This document shows, one piece after another, positions 52,505 through 60,897 of a DNA stretch of 64,000 nucleotides (positions are counted from its first letter, which is position 1; every line of letters starts with the position of its first letter). Below the pieces are notes generated by a model. That model did not search any database, was not told where the DNA came from, and saw only the letters and a list, made by a program, of their open reading frames with translations. A program made the position numbers and the translations under genes. Source of the stretch: Nocardia vinacea (GTDB taxonomy: Bacteria > Actinomycetota > Actinomycetes > Mycobacteriales > Mycobacteriaceae); the NCBI RefSeq assembly GCF_035920345.1, contig NZ_CP109149.1, positions 8,308,001-8,372,000 on the forward strand, read 5' to 3'.

Positions 52505-53617
52505 ATGACGAACAAATCCGACTATCCGGTTCAGTTGGTGCAACCCGACGGCCGCCGCGTACTCGACCGAGAACACGCCGCCCTGATCGCCGACATCGGG
52601 CCCGCGCAGCTGCGCGCGATGTATACGGACCTGGTCGTGACCCGCCGGATCGACACCGAGGCAACTGCTCTGCAACGCCAGGGCCAGCTCGGACTGTGGG
52701 CGCCGATGATCGGGCAGGAGGCCGCCCAGGTCGGCTCGGCCTACGCATTGCGCCCCGACGACTACGTCTTCTGTAGCTACCGCGAGCACGCCGTCGCCTA
52801 CTGCCGCGGCGTCCATCCCACCGAACTCACCCGCATGTGGCGCGGGGTCGCGCACTCCTGCTGGGATCCCGAACCGGTCAATATGACCAACCCGAATATC
52901 ATCGTCGGCTCGCAGGGCCTGCACGCGACCGGTTACGCCTACGCTGCCCACCTCGACGGCGCGGAGATCGCGACCATCGCCTACTTCGGTGACGGCGCTT
53001 CGAGTCAGGGCGATCTCGCCGAGGCGCTGGGCTTCGCCGCGAGCTGGAGCGCGCCGGTGGTCTTCTTCTGCCAGAACAACCACTGGGCGATCAGTTCCCC
53101 CGTCCGCGTCCAGAGCGCGACCCCGATCGCGCGGCGCGCCTACGGTTATGGAATTCCCGGCCTCCAGGTCGACGGCAATGATGTGCTCGCCGTCCTCGCG
53201 GTCACCAGGCAGGCCGCCGTCCGCGCCCGCACCGGTGGCGGACCGTCGTTCATCGAGGCGCTCACCTATCGGATGGGTCCACACACCACCGCCGACGACC
53301 CGACGCGCTACCGCTCCGCCGCCGAGACCGAGGAGTGGGCGCGCCGCGATCCGATCGCGCGGTTGCGCAAGCTGATGGAACGAGAGTCACTGTGGGACAA
53401 CGCATTCGAGCGTCACGTCGATGCGCGCGCCGACGAAGTCGCGCAACAGGTGCGCACCGCGACCATCGATATGCCGGATCCGGCACCGGCACAGCTATTC
53501 GATCACGTCTATGCCACCCCGCATCCGCTGATCACCCAGGAGCGGAGCGAGTACGCGGAATATCTGGCCGGCGATCCCGGTGAGAGTGCCGCGCGACCGG
53601 AAGGAGTCCCCACATGA
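52505..53617 (+). CDS. bkdA: 2-oxoisovalerate/pyruvate dehydrogenase E1 alpha
   Basis: 370 residues from ATG 52505 (AGGAGG ten bases upstream). TPP-binding signature GDGASSQGDLAEALGFAASW; substrate-channel loops SYREHAVAYCRGV and SQGLHATGYAYAA. Phosphorylation loop region YRMGPHTTADDPTRY. Forms the alpha2beta2 E1 with bkdB, decarboxylating branched-chain 2-oxoacids (or pyruvate). Stop overlaps the bkdB ATG. Third codon GC and the Lrp neighbour support a Bkd rather than Pdh role, but substrate specificity cannot be settled. Confidence 0.93.
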   Translation: MTNKSDYPVQLVQPDGRRVLDREHAALIADIGPAQLRAMYTDLVVTRRIDTEATALQRQGQLGLWAPMIGQEAAQVGSAYALRPDDYVFCSYREHAVAYCRGVHPTELTRMWRGVAHSCWDPEPVNMTNPNIIVGSQGLHATGYAYAAHLDGAEIATIAYFGDGASSQGDLAEALGFAASWSAPVVFFCQNNHWAISSPVRVQSATPIARRAYGYGIPGLQVDGNDVLAVLAVTRQAAVRARTGGGPSFIEALTYRMGPHTTADDPTRYRSAAETEEWARRDPIARLRKLMERESLWDNAFERHVDARADEVAQQVRTATIDMPDPAPAQLFDHVYATPHPLITQERSEYAEYLAGDPGESAARPEGVPT

Positions 53618-54585
53618 TCACGACCTTCGCCGCAGCGCTCAATGCCGGGCTGCGGCGGGCCATGGACGACGATCCGAAAGTCGTTCTGATGGGCGAGGAT
53701 ATCGGCCGCCTCGGCGGGGTATTCCGGGTAACCGATACGCTGCAAAAGGATTTCGGGAACAACCGCGTCATCGATACGCCGCTGGCTGAATCCGGCATTG
53801 TCGGAACGGCTTTCGGTATGGCGCTGCGCGGCTACCGGCCGGTCTGCGAGATTCAATTCGACGGCTTCGTCTATCCAGCCTTCGACCAGATCGTTTCGCA
53901 CGTCGCCAAGATCCACTATCGGACGCAGGGAAAGGTGATCGCGCCCATCACGATTCGCATTCCGTTCGGCGGTGGAATCGGTTCGGTGGAGCATCACTCG
54001 GAGTCGCCGGAGGCGTATTTCGCACATACCGCAGGACTGCGCGTCGTGACGCCGAGCAATCCCGCCGACGCGTATTTCATGATCCGCCAGGCGATCGCGC
54101 TCGATGATCCGGTGATCTTCTTCGAACCCAAGCGGCGCTACTGGGATAAGGCCGAGATCGATTTCGACGCCGCGGCTATCCCGCTGGACCGAGCCCGAGT
54201 CTGCGTCAACGGTACCGATGCCACCGTCGTCGCCTACGGCGGCACCGTGGCCTCGGCCACTACCGCCGCGAAAATCGCCGCTGAGGAAGGGCATTCGCTC
54301 GAGGTGGTCGATCTGCGCAGTTTGTCGCCGATTGATTTCGACACCATCGAGGCCTCGGTGGCCAAGACCGGCAGGTTGATCGTGACGCACGAAGCGCCGG
54401 TCTTCGGCGGACTCGGCGCCGAGATCGCCGCGCGGATCACCGAGCGCTGCTTCTACTACCTGGAGGCGCCGGTGCTGCGCGTCGGTGGCTTCGACATCCC
54501 ATACCCCCCGGCTAAGCTCGAAAAGCACCACCTGCCCGATCCGGACCGGATCCTCGCCGCGGTCGATCGCTCACTCGCCGCCTGA
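53614..54585 (+). CDS. bkdB: 2-oxoisovalerate/pyruvate dehydrogenase E1 beta
   Basis: 323 residues. LMGEDIGRLGGVFRVTDTLQ at the TPP/pyrimidine region, IDTPLAESGIVGTAFGMALR, and EIQFDGFVYPAFDQIVSHVA are typical of E1 beta. C-terminal Rossmann-like transketolase_C. Overlaps bkdA by four bases, then 25 bases to bkdC. Confidence 0.94.
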   Translation: MITTFAAALNAGLRRAMDDDPKVVLMGEDIGRLGGVFRVTDTLQKDFGNNRVIDTPLAESGIVGTAFGMALRGYRPVCEIQFDGFVYPAFDQIVSHVAKIHYRTQGKVIAPITIRIPFGGGIGSVEHHSESPEAYFAHTAGLRVVTPSNPADAYFMIRQAIALDDPVIFFEPKRRYWDKAEIDFDAAAIPLDRARVCVNGTDATVVAYGGTVASATTAAKIAAEEGHSLEVVDLRSLSPIDFDTIEASVAKTGRLIVTHEAPVFGGLGAEIAARITERCFYYLEAPVLRVGGFDIPYPPAKLEKHHLPDPDRILAAVDRSLAA

Positions 54586-54610
54586 CTACCGCTCACTGAG
54601 AGGTGCTCCA

Positions 54611-55960
54611 GTGGAAGATCGTGCCCCCGAGGAAGATCAGGGCAATATCCTGGAATTCCGGCTACCCGATCTCGGCGAGGGACTGACCGATGCGGAGTTG
54701 GTGGCGTGGTCGGTGGGCGTCGGCGATACCGTGCAGCTGAATCAGACGATCGCCGACGTGGAGACGGCCAAGGCGGTGGTATCACTGCCGTCGCCGTTCT
54801 CGGGCACGGTGATCGAATTGCTCGCTCGGCCCGGCGAGACGATTGCGGTGGGGGCGCCGCTGATCCGGGTGCGCAATGATCTGCCGGTCGCGCAAGAGGG
54901 GGCGAACGGGCGAACATCGGTGCTGGTCGGATACGGGCCCGAAGGGGAGGCAGTGTCCCGGCGGCGCAGAAGGGTTGCGGAAACGACTGCGCCGCAGGAG
55001 AGTTCGACCGTTGAGCCGGTCGAGTCGGGAATGGCCAGGGCTGCCGCGACCCCCGGCGCGCGCAAACTCGCCAAGGAACTCGGCATCGACCTCTGGTACG
55101 TCGCGGGTTCAGGCCCCGACGGTGCGGTCACGGTCGAGGACGTGCGCGGCGCGGTCCCGGTATCGCAGCCGCGCGCTGCGGCGACCCACACCGACGGCCC
55201 GGCCGCGCCACCGACGCCATCGGTCACCGATCCGAATGCGGGCATCATCCGCCCCGCATCCCGCGAGGAACGCACGCCGATCAGCGGCATCCGCAAACGC
55301 ACCGCGGCCGCCATGGTGGCGAGCGCGCGCACCATCCCGCAGGCCAGCACCTTCGTCACCATCGACTTCACCGCATCGATGGAACTGCTCGACCATCTGC
55401 GCACCACCAAAACCTTCGAGGGGCTGACGCTGACACCGCTGGCCCTGGTCGCCAAGTCCGTCCTCGCCGCCCTCGCGGAATATCCCGGCATCAACGCATT
55501 CTGGGACGAAGCGAATCAGCAGATCGTCACCAAGCACTATGTGAATCTCGGCATCGCGGTCGCCACCGAACGCGGCCTGCTGGTGCCCAACCTCAAGGAA
55601 GCCCAGGCATTGAGCCTGCGCGAACTGTGCCGCGAGATCGGCTGGCTCGCCGAGACGGCGCGTTCGGGCCGCGCGACCCCGACCGACCTGCGCGGCGGCA
55701 CCTTCACCATCACCAATGTCGGCGTCTTCGGTGTCGACGCCGGTGTTCCGCTGGTCAATCCGGGCGAGGCCGCGATCCTGTGCCTCGGTTCGATTCGGAA
55801 GCGCCCGTGGGTATTCCGCGACGAACTCGCCATCCGGTGGGTCACCACCATCGGCATCAGTTTCGACCACCGGATGATCGACGGTGAGCTGGCAGCGCGC
55901 TTCCTGGCGACCGTCGCCGGATTGCTCGAGGATCCGCTCACGTTACTGGGCCGGATGTAG
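54611..55960 (+). CDS. bkdC: 2-oxoacid dehydrogenase E2 acyltransferase
   Basis: 449 residues from GTG 54611. One lipoyl domain with Lys54 in VETAKAVV; a Pro/Ala-rich linker; a peripheral subunit-binding domain (GARKLAKELGIDLWYVAGSG); and the catalytic domain ending in ISFDHRMIDGELAARF with His420. It transfers the acyl group to CoA. No E3 (lipoamide dehydrogenase) gene lies in the operon, so a shared one elsewhere must serve. It ends directly against the convergent DUF899 gene, with no terminator room between. Confidence 0.95.
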   Translation: MEDRAPEEDQGNILEFRLPDLGEGLTDAELVAWSVGVGDTVQLNQTIADVETAKAVVSLPSPFSGTVIELLARPGETIAVGAPLIRVRNDLPVAQEGANGRTSVLVGYGPEGEAVSRRRRRVAETTAPQESSTVEPVESGMARAAATPGARKLAKELGIDLWYVAGSGPDGAVTVEDVRGAVPVSQPRAAATHTDGPAAPPTPSVTDPNAGIIRPASREERTPISGIRKRTAAAMVASARTIPQASTFVTIDFTASMELLDHLRTTKTFEGLTLTPLALVAKSVLAALAEYPGINAFWDEANQQIVTKHYVNLGIAVATERGLLVPNLKEAQALSLRELCREIGWLAETARSGRATPTDLRGGTFTITNVGVFGVDAGVPLVNPGEAAILCLGSIRKRPWVFRDELAIRWVTTIGISFDHRMIDGELAARFLATVAGLLEDPLTLLGRM

Positions 55961-56650
55961 TCACGCCCCCGGGTCGCCGTAGTGTGCGGCGATGTCTTCG
56001 GAGCCGCTCCATCGGCTGTAGGTCGGCGACTGCGGCCACTCCTCGGGCGAGTCCTGCCACTGCTCCTGCCGCCCGTACGGCAGCACGTCGATCAGCGCGA
56101 AGCTGTGACTGAGCTGCTCGGTGCCACGGCCGTTGGTGTGCCAGGTGCGATAGACCGTATCGCCGTCGCGCAGGAATACGTTGACCGCGAATCCGCCGCC
56201 GGGCGGTGCGCCGACGTCGGTGCCGAATGGACTGTTCGCCGTGGAATACCAGGCCATTTTGTTCCCGACCCGCCGCTTGTACGCGAGTGCCTCGTCGATC
56301 GGCCCCTGGGTGACGATGACGAACCGGGCATCGTAATTGTCCAGGAACTCCAGCCGGGTGAACTGCGAGGTGAACCCGGTACAACCACCGCACTGCCACT
56401 TCTCGCCCGGGAACCACATGTGGTTGTAGACGATCAGCTGTGACTTACCGTCGAAGATATCCGCCAGCCGGACCGATCCCTCCTCGCCCTCGAGGGTGTA
56501 TTCGGGCATTTCGACCATCGGCAGGCGCCGCCGCTGGGCGGCGATCGCATCGAGTTCTCGGGTAGCTGCCTTCTCCCGGACACGCAGCTCATCGAGTTGG
56601 CGCTGCCAGGTGTCGGCATCGACGACGGGCGGCAGGGCGTTGTCGCTCAT
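55961..56650 (-). CDS. DUF899 thioredoxin-like protein
   Basis: 229 residues from ATG 56650 with GGAGG five bases upstream. DUF899 fold (thioredoxin-like): QLIVYNHMWFPGEKWQCGGC carries a CxxC in the segment, and VIVTQGPIDEALAYKRRVGN follows. Proposed to be redox-active, without a known substrate. A longer in-frame extension upstream is not supported. Confidence 0.88.
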   Translation of the reverse strand: MSDNALPPVVDADTWQRQLDELRVREKAATRELDAIAAQRRRLPMVEMPEYTLEGEEGSVRLADIFDGKSQLIVYNHMWFPGEKWQCGGCTGFTSQFTRLEFLDNYDARFVIVTQGPIDEALAYKRRVGNKMAWYSTANSPFGTDVGAPPGGGFAVNVFLRDGDTVYRTWHTNGRGTEQLSHSFALIDVLPYGRQEQWQDSPEEWPQSPTYSRWSGSEDIAAHYGDPGA

Positions 56651-56763
56651 GAAGTCCTCCCTGATCATTTTGCGTTTGCAGATGTAGACCCGGCCTGGTC
56701 GCCGAACTAATCGGTCGCTCGGAAAAATCTCTGAACTCGCCGAGATGGACCAGTTACTACCCC

Positions 56764-56792
56764 TTGGCACCATTTTCGGAACATACTGGTAT
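56764..56792 (+). promoter_or_regulatory. possible promoter of the 56852 gene
   Basis: TTGGCA (56764-56769) and TGGTAT (56787-56792) with a 17-base spacer; the start codon lies about 60 bases further on. Confidence 0.35.
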
Positions 56793-56851
56793 ATCCGCTG
56801 GTCATCGCATGAGAACCGCAGTTGGGCGTCAACGGAAGCGGAGGGCAAAGC

Positions 56852-57214
56852 ATGACGATTCTGCTCCAGGTACTCGAGCAGAGCTTCACGCCGAACACGC
56901 CGTGGGAACGGCGCAAATTCACCTTTGTCAATGCCGACAAGATCGTCGGCATGCGACTGGACGGACAGTCCGGCGTCTGGCTGGACCTGTCCCGGCCCGG
57001 TGAATCACAGCGCCTGGCCCGAACTCTGGACCCGCGTGACGCCGTCACGTTCCTGCTCACCACCTTCGCGAAGATCGCCGAGTGCGAGGAGCGCGGTGGT
57101 TCGTGGCTGATCGGACACGACGGCGCGCACACCGAGTCCATCGTGGCCACCAGATTCCCACCCCGGGGCAGTGAAGTCGCCAATGACGATCTGCTGGCTC
57201 GCGCCTGGCTGTGA
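56852..57214 (+). CDS. hypothetical protein, 120 residues
   Basis: Starts at ATG 56852 after a strong GGAGGG. Soluble, mixed alpha/beta, no known motif: ILLQVLEQSFTPNTPWERRK at the N-terminus, then VNADKIVGMRLDGQSGVWLD; no membrane span. It has usual codon bias. No function assigned. It stands alone; the 3' side carries a GC-rich palindrome at 57250-57293. Confidence 0.72.
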   Translation: MTILLQVLEQSFTPNTPWERRKFTFVNADKIVGMRLDGQSGVWLDLSRPGESQRLARTLDPRDAVTFLLTTFAKIAECEERGGSWLIGHDGAHTESIVATRFPPRGSEVANDDLLARAWL

Positions 57215-57249
57215 GCGAGCGGAGCGAGGGAACCATGTGCCAGCGCGCG

Positions 57250-57293
57250 GGCCGCACGACGTAGCCGAGCCAGCGAGGCGAAGTCGTGCGGCC
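57250..57293. repeat. GC-rich palindrome with REP-like flank
   Basis: GGCCGCACGAC (57250-57260) and GTCGTGCGGCC (57283-57293) are perfect complements across 22 bases. The flank just upstream, after the stop of the 56852 gene, reads GAGCGAGCGGAGCGAGGG, a purine-rich repeat type often scattered in actinobacterial genomes (general knowledge). Could be a terminator without T-tract or a repeated extragenic element. Confidence 0.45.
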
Positions 57294-57329
57294 TGACCGG
57301 CTTCGAGGCGCTCCAGCCGGGTTCTACGA

Positions 57330-58097
57330 ATGTCGGTCCATACGGGTACATCTGGCACCGTGCGTCCCGACATTCGACGATGGTTGCCTGCCCTGATCGC
57401 GGCGGCGCTGTTCGCGCTGGCCGGATGCGCCGAGGTGGGCGGTGGACCGGTCGCGCCCGCATCCGGCAGGGGGACGGCCGCTGGCGGGGTGGGTGAATTC
57501 GGCCTGACCAGGGTTCAGCTCGAGCAGCTGCTGGCGTCGGTGCGAGTCGTTGCCGCACGGGGACATCCCGGCGGTTATGAGCGCGGTTGTACGGAAGGAC
57601 AGCGGTGCGTATTCGGACCGTCATGGACCGATGACTACGACGGCCCCGGCGGTCACGACGGCTGCGATACCCGCAACAACGTACTGAGCGCGCAGCTGAC
57701 CGGGGTGAGCTTCCGACCGGGCACCCACGACTGCGTGGTCACCGCAGGCACACTCGACGATCCGTACAGCGGCAAGCGGATCACCTTCAGCAAGGCCGAT
57801 GCGGGCGATATCCAGATCGACCACGTCTATCCGCTGGCCGCTGCCTGGGATATGGGTGCGGTGTCCTGGCCGCTCGAGCGGCGGGTGCGTTTCGCCAACG
57901 ATATCGACGTGAATCTGCTGGCCACCGCAGCGAGTGCCAACCAGGCCAAGGGGGACAGCACACCGTCCGAATGGACGCCGCGCACGAACCATTGTTTCTA
58001 TGCGGGCAAATACCTGACGGTCGCGGTCCAGTACGACCTACCGGTGACCGCTGCGGACAATGCCGTGCTGAACGACATTGCCCGCTCGTGCCCGTAG
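57330..58097 (+). CDS. secreted lipoprotein with HNH (DUF1524/GmrSD-C) nuclease domain
   Basis: 255 residues from ATG 57330 (GTG 57360 gives a shorter signal peptide). Hydrophobic segment ends at lipobox ALAGC. The C-terminal half has QIDHVYPLAAAWDMGA and FANDIDVNLLATAASANQAK, GDSTPSEWTPR, the HNH-like active site of actinobacterial secreted nucleases. Four Cys in the mature part (CTEGQRC, CDTRNN, CVVTAG) could form disulfides. Likely extracellular DNA degradation. Convergent with the rhodanese gene, four bases apart. Confidence 0.88.
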   Translation: MSVHTGTSGTVRPDIRRWLPALIAAALFALAGCAEVGGGPVAPASGRGTAAGGVGEFGLTRVQLEQLLASVRVVAARGHPGGYERGCTEGQRCVFGPSWTDDYDGPGGHDGCDTRNNVLSAQLTGVSFRPGTHDCVVTAGTLDDPYSGKRITFSKADAGDIQIDHVYPLAAAWDMGAVSWPLERRVRFANDIDVNLLATAASANQAKGDSTPSEWTPRTNHCFYAGKYLTVAVQYDLPVTAADNAVLNDIARSCP

Positions 58098-58101
58098 CGA
58101 G

Positions 58102-58923
58102 CTATGCCCCCGTGGCGACCGGGCGTTTCGGGTCGTTCGACCATTGCGACCACGAGCCCGGATACAGGGCTGCTTCGATGCCTACGGCGGCGAGTGCGGC
58201 GATCTGGTGGGCGGCGGTCACACCCGAGCCGCAATAGACAGCGACCGGCGCGGACCCGAATGCGGCGAAGCGATCTTGCAAAGCGTCTACGCTACGGAAC
58301 CGTCCGTCGGCGTCGAGGTTCTCCGCGGTCGGTGCGCTGATCGCGCCCGGAATGTGGCCCGCCTGCGGATCGACCGGCTCCACCTCGCCGCGGTAGCGTT
58401 CGCCGGCGCGTGCGTCGAGCAGTACGCCGGACCATTTGGCGGCCGCATCGGCATTGATGACCGGCAGCTGCCCCGGATTCACCTCGACGTCACCGAGTTC
58501 GGGTTCGTCCTCCTCGCCGGAGGCGATCGCACCGCCCGAACCGGTCCACGCGGGCAGACCGCCGTCGAGAATCCGCACGTCCGCGATTCCGGCCCAGCGC
58601 AGCAGCCACCAGGCCCTCGCCGCTGCCATGCCGCCCGTCGCGTCGTAGACGACCACCGGATCGCCGGTCCGTAAACCCCAGCTGCGCGCGCATTTTTCGA
58701 GCTGCGCGGGATCGGGCAGCGGATGCCGCCCGCGCGCGGGGGACGGCGGTGCGGCCAGTTCGGTCTCCAGATCGACGAAGACCGCGCCCGGAATATGTCC
58801 GTCCAGATAATGCTGCGGGCCGTCCGGATCACCGAGCGCCCACCGCACATCGAGTAGATGAACCCGCTTGTCCGCCAATACTTCCCGAAGTTCATCCGCC
58901 GAGATCAGTACCGCGCTCAACAA
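58102..58923 (-). CDS. two-domain rhodanese (thiosulfate/3-mercaptopyruvate sulfurtransferase)
   Basis: 273 residues from TTG 58923 (no ATG or GTG fits). Both rhodanese domains complete; the active-site loop reads VAVYCGSGVTAAH with Cys231, so it should be active, unlike the SseA-like protein at 23583. CGSGV is of the SseB/TST-MST type. It provides a likely active sulfurtransferase in the window. GAGG is seen about 14 bases before the TTG. The 258-bp gap to the BenE-type gene holds no other gene; a GTAGG-T-CCTAC palindrome lies near 58985. Confidence 0.9.
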   Translation of the reverse strand: MLSAVLISADELREVLADKRVHLLDVRWALGDPDGPQHYLDGHIPGAVFVDLETELAAPPSPARGRHPLPDPAQLEKCARSWGLRTGDPVVVYDATGGMAAARAWWLLRWAGIADVRILDGGLPAWTGSGGAIASGEEDEPELGDVEVNPGQLPVINADAAAKWSGVLLDARAGERYRGEVEPVDPQAGHIPGAISAPTAENLDADGRFRSVDALQDRFAAFGSAPVAVYCGSGVTAAHQIAALAAVGIEAALYPGSWSQWSNDPKRPVATGA

Positions 58924-59182
58924 AGCTCTGTTCCGCCTCTCCGAATATTTAGGCCATACTGGTAAGAGCCACTATGCCTGGGTGTAGGTCCTACGTTAGG
59001 TGCCACATCAGTTTTGGGCGTACCCGGTGAGTTACCGATGTACTCGCCAAATCAGGTGATACGTCCGCATTCGAATTGGATGCGGGTTCGGCGATTCACC
59101 CTAGCTGGACGCCGCGCAATTCAGTCCAGTTTCCGGGGACTGGCTGTGACAACTGGACTGATGACCGGGGAGGATTCCAGAA

Positions 59183-60400
59183 ATGTCCAGGCTTTCCCCG
59201 GCACTCGCCGACACTCCGACACCGGTCCACCGTGAGGCGCGGCTCGCACAGCCGGTCGGGGCCGGTGTCGTCACCGCGCTGGTCGGATTCACCAGCTCAT
59301 TCGCGGTGGTGCTGAGCGGGTTGACGGCGGTCGGGGCCACTCCGGCGCAGGCGGCGTCGGGACTGCTCGTGCTCTGCCTCACGCTGGCCATCGGGATGAT
59401 GCTGCTGAGTTATCGGTATCGGTTGCCGATCACACTGGCTTGGTCGACGCCGGGTGCGGCACTGCTCGCCAGCACCGGCGCGGTCGCTGGTGGCTGGGCC
59501 GCGGCAGTCGGGGCGTTCGCGATAACCGGTGTGCTGATCGTGATCACCGGACTGTGGCAGCGGCTCGGCAATCTGGTTGCCGCGATTCCGGTGGAGATCG
59601 CGCAGGCCATGCTCGCCGGTGTCCTGCTGCCGCTGTGCCTCGCGCCGGTGAAGGCCGTGCAGGCCAGTCCGGCGGTGGTGGTGCCGGTGATCGTGGTGTG
59701 GCTGGTGCTGCAGCGATTCGCCAAGCGCTGGGCGGTGATCGCGGCCTTCGCGACCGCGGCGATCGGGGCGGGGATCAGTATCGCGGTGCAGCACAAGCAT
59801 CTCGACCTGGCGGCGATGCGGCCCTCGCTCGAACTGACGGTGCCGCACTGGAGTTGGCAGGCGATGATCGGTATCGCCATTCCGCTCTACATCGTCACCA
59901 TGGCCTCCCAGAACATTCCGGGCACCGCCGTGATGAAGTCCTTCGACTACCAAGTCCCTTGGCGCGCTTCGATGTCCGTCACCGGTATCGGCACCGTTCT
60001 GGGCGCACCGGCAGGTGGGCACGCTATCAACTTGGCCGCGATCAGTGCCGCGCTCTCGGCCGCCCCCGCCGCCCATCCGGATCCGAAGCGCCGCTGGATC
60101 GCGGCCTTCACCGCGGGTGCCTCCTATCTGATTCTCGCCCTCGGCTCGGCGGCGCTGGTCACCCTGATCGCCACCGCGCCCAAGGGCACGCTGGAAACCG
60201 TTGCGGGACTTGCCCTGCTGGCGACTCTCGCGGCCGCCCTGGCGGGAGCACTGAAATCCGAGCAGCACCGTGAGGCGGGCGTTGTCACCTTCCTGATTGC
60301 CGCGTCCGGTGTCGGGTTCCTCGGCATCGGTGCGGCCTTCTGGGCACTGGTCGTGGGTCTTGTCGTGCGCAAGGTCCTCGCCCAGCAGCAAGACTCGTGA
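59183..60400 (+). CDS. BenE-type benzoate/H+ symporter family transporter
   Basis: 405 residues, about 12 membrane spans, with GGGAGG nine bases before ATG 59183. BenE pattern: LPITLAWSTPGAALLASTGA, IPVEIAQAMLAGVLLPLCLA, and MASQNIPGTAVMKSFDYQVP. Imports an aromatic acid or related anion; no aromatic-degradation genes lie nearby, so substrate is unknown. Confidence 0.9.
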   Translation: MSRLSPALADTPTPVHREARLAQPVGAGVVTALVGFTSSFAVVLSGLTAVGATPAQAASGLLVLCLTLAIGMMLLSYRYRLPITLAWSTPGAALLASTGAVAGGWAAAVGAFAITGVLIVITGLWQRLGNLVAAIPVEIAQAMLAGVLLPLCLAPVKAVQASPAVVVPVIVVWLVLQRFAKRWAVIAAFATAAIGAGISIAVQHKHLDLAAMRPSLELTVPHWSWQAMIGIAIPLYIVTMASQNIPGTAVMKSFDYQVPWRASMSVTGIGTVLGAPAGGHAINLAAISAALSAAPAAHPDPKRRWIAAFTAGASYLILALGSAALVTLIATAPKGTLETVAGLALLATLAAALAGALKSEQHREAGVVTFLIAASGVGFLGIGAAFWALVVGLVVRKVLAQQQDS

Positions 60401-60434
60401 GAAGTTGTCGGTACCCGCCGATACGCTCCGCCGC

Positions 60435-60842
60435 ATGAAAGCAATCGGCACGTTCGCTGTCGCCTCCTTCACCCCAACCGATGTAGTGCCGGATCCGGCC
60501 ATCGCCACCGCGCTGCCGGTCGGCATCGCACAGATCGAGAAGGAATTCGCGGGCGAGATCACCGGTCGGTCCGCGACGCTGTTCACCGCCGCCTTCGACC
60601 AGGCGACTGGTGCGGGGACGTACGTCGCCATGGAGTCCTTCGAAGGCGCACTGCTCGATCGCGCGGGCAGCTTCAACTTCGCGCATTCGGCGACCACCCG
60701 CGGCACCGACCGTACGGCCGAGTTCTTCACCATCGTGCCGACCAGCGGCACCGGTGAGCTGGCCGGTATCACCGGCACCGGCGGTCTCACCGTCGACACC
60801 GACGGTGTGCACCACATCTGGTTCGATTACGAACTCGACTGA
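60435..60842 (+). CDS. DUF3224 protein
   Basis: 135 residues from ATG 60435. All-beta barrel (DUF3224, allene-oxide-cyclase-like): FTPTDVVPDPAIATALPVGI, SATLFTAAFDQATGAGTYVAM, then SFNFAHSATTRGTDRTAEFF. Function unknown. TACGCT seven bases before the ATG and no Shine-Dalgarno: leaderless-type start. Confidence 0.88.
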   Translation: MKAIGTFAVASFTPTDVVPDPAIATALPVGIAQIEKEFAGEITGRSATLFTAAFDQATGAGTYVAMESFEGALLDRAGSFNFAHSATTRGTDRTAEFFTIVPTSGTGELAGITGTGGLTVDTDGVHHIWFDYELD

Positions 60843-60897
60843 GCGACGGGCGAGGATGGCTGCAGCGTCTGTCGGTCCCGCCTGATTGGATGGGGTG

